From the NCBI RefSeq assembly GCF_011493005.1, contig NZ_CP049156.1, forward strand, positions 806,001-870,000: a DNA stretch of 64,000 nt, written 5' to 3'. This document shows positions 61,329-64,000 of this stretch, in pieces; the first letter of the stretch is position 1, and each line of letters begins with the position of its first letter. Both the position numbers and the translations under genes were made by a program. The DNA is from Caballeronia sp. SBC1. GTDB taxonomy: Bacteria; Pseudomonadota; Gammaproteobacteria; Burkholderiales; Burkholderiaceae. The notes under the pieces are model-generated. The model did not search any database and was not told the origin of the DNA. It saw nothing but the letters and a program-made list of their open reading frames with translations.

Positions 61329-62927
61329 TCAAATCTCCCGACGCCTCACTGCCGGCGGTGTCAATACAGTCGGCAGCGCTTTTGACAACGTCTCCGGCCA
61401 GTCACGGCTGAAGTGCAAGCCGCGGCTCTCGCGCCGTGAGCACGCGCTTTCCACAATCAGCGAAGCGACATCAACAAGGTTACGCAATTCGAGCAGGTCG
61501 CGGCTCACCTTGAAGTTCGCGTAGTACTCGTGGATCTCGTCACGAAGCAGCGTCAGCCTATGCTGGGCGCGCGCAAGCCGTTTATCGGTACGCACAATGC
61601 CTACGTAATTCCACATCAGCCGCCGCAACTCGTCCCAGTTGTGCGCGACCACGACTTCCTCGTCCGGATCGGAGACGCGGCTTTCATCCCAGGCGGGCAA
61701 CGGTGCATGGCCGCTCGCCGCGAAGCCGTCCTTTTCCATGGCTTGCGCCGCTGCACGCCCGACCACCAGGCATTCGAGCAGAGAGTTGCTTGCCAGCCGG
61801 TTCGCCCCGTGCAGCCCTGTGCACGAGGTTTCACCCACGGCATAAAGGCCCACGCGATCCGTGCGGCCGGCCAGGTCGGTGACCACGCCTCCGCACGTGT
61901 AATGCGCGGCCGGCACCACGGGAATAGGCTGTTTCGTGATATCGATACCGAACTCGCGGCAGCGTGCAAGAATGGTGGGGAAGTGCTCTTGAAGGAACGC
62001 TTCCGGCTGATGGCTGATGTCGAGATACACGCAGTCAATACCGCGCTTCTTGATTTCGAAGTCGATCGCCCGGGCGACTATATCGCGGGGGGCGAGTTCA
62101 GCGCGTTCGTCGTGAGCGGGCATGAACCGCGTGCCGTCGGGCAGGCGCAGGATGCCGCCTTCGCCACGTACTGCTTCTGAAATCAGGAAGGACTTCGCGT
62201 ACGGATGGAACAGGCAAGTCGGATGGAACTGGATGAACTCCATGTTCGATACCCGGCAGCCGGCGCGCCACGCCATTGCAATACCATCGCCGGTCGCCGT
62301 ATCCGGATTGGTGGTGTACAGATACACCTTGCCGGCGCCCCCGGTCGCGAGCACGGTATGCGGCGCCTCGATGGTGACCGTACGTCCGCTGGCAAGATCG
62401 AGGGCATAAAGCCCATGACAGCGATGCCCGGGCAACCCGAGTCGCTCAGATGTGATCAGGTCGATGGCGTAGTGATCTTCGAGGACCGTGATATTCGGAT
62501 GATTGCGCACGCGCTCGTTGAGCGTGGTGACTACGGCGTGACCGGTTGCATCGGCGGCATGAATGATTCGTCGATGGCTGTGTCCGCCTTCACGCGTCAG
62601 ATGAAAGCCGAGCTCGGCGGACAGATCCTTCGTGAACGGCACACCTTCGTTGATCAGCCATTCGATGGCCGCACGCCCGTTTTCCACGATGAACCGCGTA
62701 GCGGCCTCATCGCACAAGCCGCCGCCTGCGATCAACGTGTCGCGAACGTGGTTGTCGATACAGTCGGCCGAGTCGAGCACGGCCGCAATGCCACCCTGGG
62801 CCCAGTCGCTGGCGCCTTCGCTTACGCTGCGTTTGGCGAGGATGGCAACGCGCCGCGTGTCCGCCAGATTCAGCGCCACGCTCAAGCCTGCCAGCCCGCT
62901 GCCGATGATTGCCACGTCGAAATTCAT
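61329..62927 (-). CDS. nadB: L-aspartate oxidase
   Basis: 532-residue FAD enzyme that oxidises L-aspartate to iminoaspartate for quinolinate synthesis with NadA. FAD motif [15 protein letters not shown] at the N-terminus; active-site regions [18 protein letters not shown] (near 113) and [20 protein letters not shown] (near 375). It lies about 12 kb from nadA-nadC and on the opposite strand, separated by the hut block. Confidence 0.96.
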   Translation of the reverse strand: MNFDVAIIGSGLAGLSVALNLADTRRVAILAKRSVSEGASDWAQGGIAAVLDSADCIDNHVRDTLIAGGGLCDEAATRFIVENGRAAIEWLINEGVPFTKDLSAELGFHLTREGGHSHRRIIHAADATGHAVVTTLNERVRNHPNITVLEDHYAIDLITSERLGLPGHRCHGLYALDLASGRTVTIEAPHTVLATGGAGKVYLYTTNPDTATGDGIAMAWRAGCRVSNMEFIQFHPTCLFHPYAKSFLISEAVRGEGGILRLPDGTRFMPAHDERAELAPRDIVARAIDFEIKKRGIDCVYLDISHQPEAFLQEHFPTILARCREFGIDITKQPIPVVPAAHYTCGGVVTDLAGRTDRVGLYAVGETSCTGLHGANRLASNSLLECLVVGRAAAQAMEKDGFAASGHAPLPAWDESRVSDPDEEVVVAHNWDELRRLMWNYVGIVRTDKRLARAQHRLTLLRDEIHEYYANFKVSRDLLELRNLVDVASLIVESACSRRESRGLHFSRDWPETLSKALPTVLTPPAVRRREI

Positions 62928-63146
62928 CCCGCCACGTCTCCGTCAATTTTGTTCGCTGTGACTTTCGGGACTCACGCCGGTGGCATGGGAGAAAGCCTGG
63001 TCGGTAAGGATAACGCGTCGCACGCTACGCGACTACTTGGCCGTTCGGTCAGTAGGGCGAACAGAGTGCGCGCAAGCTCGTGCGGATGGACTGCCAAAGG
63101 AGTGTGAAGGGGACTAAAGCCGGGGGCTAAAGCGGGGCGCCAAAGC

Positions 63147-63173
63147 AAAAAGCCTCGCGTGAGCGAGGCTTTT
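63147..63173 (-). terminator. terminator of the rpmB-rpmG operon
   Basis: Minus-strand stem AAAAGCCTCGC / GCGAGGCTTTT with a four-base loop and a T-run, about 30 bases after rpmG. Confidence 0.9.
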
Positions 63174-63202
63174 CGTGATGCTGGAGCGAAAGAGACCGGA
63201 TC

Positions 63203-63370
63203 TTATTTGATCTTGGTTTCTTTGTATTCAACGTGCTTGCGGACAACGGGATCAAACTTCTTGATCGCCATCTTTTCCGGCATGTTGCGCTTGTTCTTCG
63301 TGGTCGTGTAGAAGTGACCCGTTCCTGCGGTCGATTCCAACTTGATCTTGTCGCGTGCGCCCTTGGCCAT
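63203..63370 (-). CDS. rpmG: 50S ribosomal protein L33
   Basis: 55-residue ribosomal protein L33. Sequence begins [20 protein letters not shown] and ends EYKETKIK. It has no CxxC zinc pair, so it is of the non-zinc form. AAGGAG stands six bases before the ATG. Eleven bases after rpmB. Confidence 0.97.
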   Translation of the reverse strand: MAKGARDKIKLESTAGTGHFYTTTKNKRNMPEKMAIKKFDPVVRKHVEYKETKIK

Positions 63371-63381
63371 GTTCGTGCTCC

Positions 63382-63615
63382 TTAGACTTCGCCACGTGCG
63401 CGCAAATCTGCGAGCACGGAGTCAATGCCGTTTTTATCGATCAGGCGAAGGCCGGCGTTCGTGAGACGCAGACGAACCCAGCGGTTTTCGCTTTCAACGA
63501 AGAAGCGGCGATTTTGCAGATTGGGCAGGAAACGACGCTTGGTGCGGTTGTTCGCATGGGAAACGTTGTTGCCGCTCATCGGCCCCTTCCCGGTTACTTG
63601 GCATACACGTGCCAT
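63382..63615 (-). CDS. rpmB: 50S ribosomal protein L28
   Basis: 77-residue ribosomal protein L28. [20 protein letters not shown] start and [14 protein letters not shown] core. AGGAG is seven bases before the ATG at 63615; the frame stays open upstream to 63849 by chance. First gene of rpmB-rpmG. Confidence 0.97.
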   Translation of the reverse strand: MARVCQVTGKGPMSGNNVSHANNRTKRRFLPNLQNRRFFVESENRWVRLRLTNAGLRLIDKNGIDSVLADLRARGEV

Positions 63616-64000
63616 GAGAGCACTCCTAATACGCTTTAATTCTGAGTTCGAACGCCAAGTACACTTTGGACCGCTACGGGCTACCGGAGAGGCTTGCCCG
63701 AAATGACTGCGTACGCTCGGAACAGGTTGGTTGAAAGAAGCAAACCGAGATTCTAACCGCAAAAAACCAGCAAAATCAACTCTTTTTGGTGCCGGACGAG
63801 GTATCCGGCTATCCGGTCCGACGCAGGTTTCATGCGTTTTTCTGCTCACGAAGCCTGATCAGGCGTGGTTTTGCCATCTTTTGCGGCCGGCTGGCTATTA
63901 AATTAGTGAAATCAGCGTTGGGCTGTCACTTCGGCCGCGCGGGGAATCACCGCTGCGATTCACGTCAAGCCGGAATCCATCCCTGTCGCGAAAAAGAGAA
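63616..64000. other. region upstream of rpmB to the window edge
   Basis: 385 bases with the rpmB promoter and leader and no supported gene. The rightmost 150 bases hold nothing I can assign. Confidence 0.5.
63750..63779 (-). promoter_or_regulatory. candidate rpmB-rpmG promoter
   Basis: TTGATT (63779-63774) and TAGAAT (63755-63750) on the minus strand with an 18-base spacer, giving a leader of about 130 bases to the rpmB ATG. Confidence 0.55.

Noticed and set aside
63616..63849. N-terminal extension of the rpmB frame
   Set aside because: L28 is 77 residues and the ATG at 63615 has a strong AGGAG; the extension covers the promoter.

Overview
The window looks like chromosome-1 sequence of a Burkholderiaceae betaproteobacterium, probably Paraburkholderia or Caballeronia. 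The evidence is the high GC, the ribF / ileS-lspA-coaBC / dut order, an icd / cspA / clpS-clpA neighbourhood, a tandem pair of AspT-type transporters, and the style of the protein sequences. No rRNA, tRNA, CRISPR array or intact transposable element was seen. Genes are dense, with many 1-4 base stop/start overlaps.

Layout. 1-3.7 kb: minus-strand operon of the bacterial ATP-dependent DNA-ligase repair set (metallo-beta-lactamase exonuclease, ligase, DEXH helicase cut by the window edge). 3.9-5.9 kb: D-lactate-type dehydrogenase behind a LysR regulator. 6.5-10.1 kb: two tandem AspT-type antiporters, the first broken by a one-base frameshift. 10.2-11.0 kb: aldo/keto reductase. 11.1-16.8 kb: peptide-type ABC importer with fused ATPases. 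17-22 kb: histidine-tailed cupin, a second-type EF-G, a DUF192 protein, a small lysine/histidine/alanine protein and RluE. 22.5-25.4 kb: icd, a small less GC-rich pair (two-TM protein plus ImmA/IrrE protease) and a cold-shock gene. 26-30.2 kb: clpS-clpA and an amino-acid permease. 30.2-36.8 kb: a sugar operon (DeoR regulator with its operator, CUT2 ABC importer, PfkB kinase, GatZ/KbaZ protein) that fits D-tagatose assimilation. 36.8-49.8 kb: housekeeping genes (dut, LLM oxidoreductase, coaBC, lspA, ileS, ribF, purN, rsmB, desaturase, nadA, nadC). 50.2-61.2 kb: histidine uptake and utilisation (ABC importer, HAL-like protein, hutU, hutD, hutI, hutF, hutG) with HutC-type palindromes. 61.3-63.6 kb: nadB, rpmB and rpmG.

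How the genes work together. The hut block would import histidine and carry urocanate through imidazolonepropionate, formiminoglutamate and formylglutamate to glutamate plus formate. The ammonia-lyase slot is filled by a protein that keeps the HAL fold signatures but lacks the Ala-Ser-Gly triad that forms the MIO cofactor, and it has other active-site substitutions. This is the most unusual feature of the window. nadA-nadC and nadB, which supply quinolinate for NAD, flank the hut block, so the block may have been inserted into a former nad cluster. The sugar operon gives import, 6-phosphorylation and C4-epimerisation without a dehydrogenase or aldolase, so a ketohexose such as D-tagatose is the likely substrate.

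Start codons were chosen by ribosome-binding sites, operon overlaps and family length. Functions come from motif recognition only; no database search was run.
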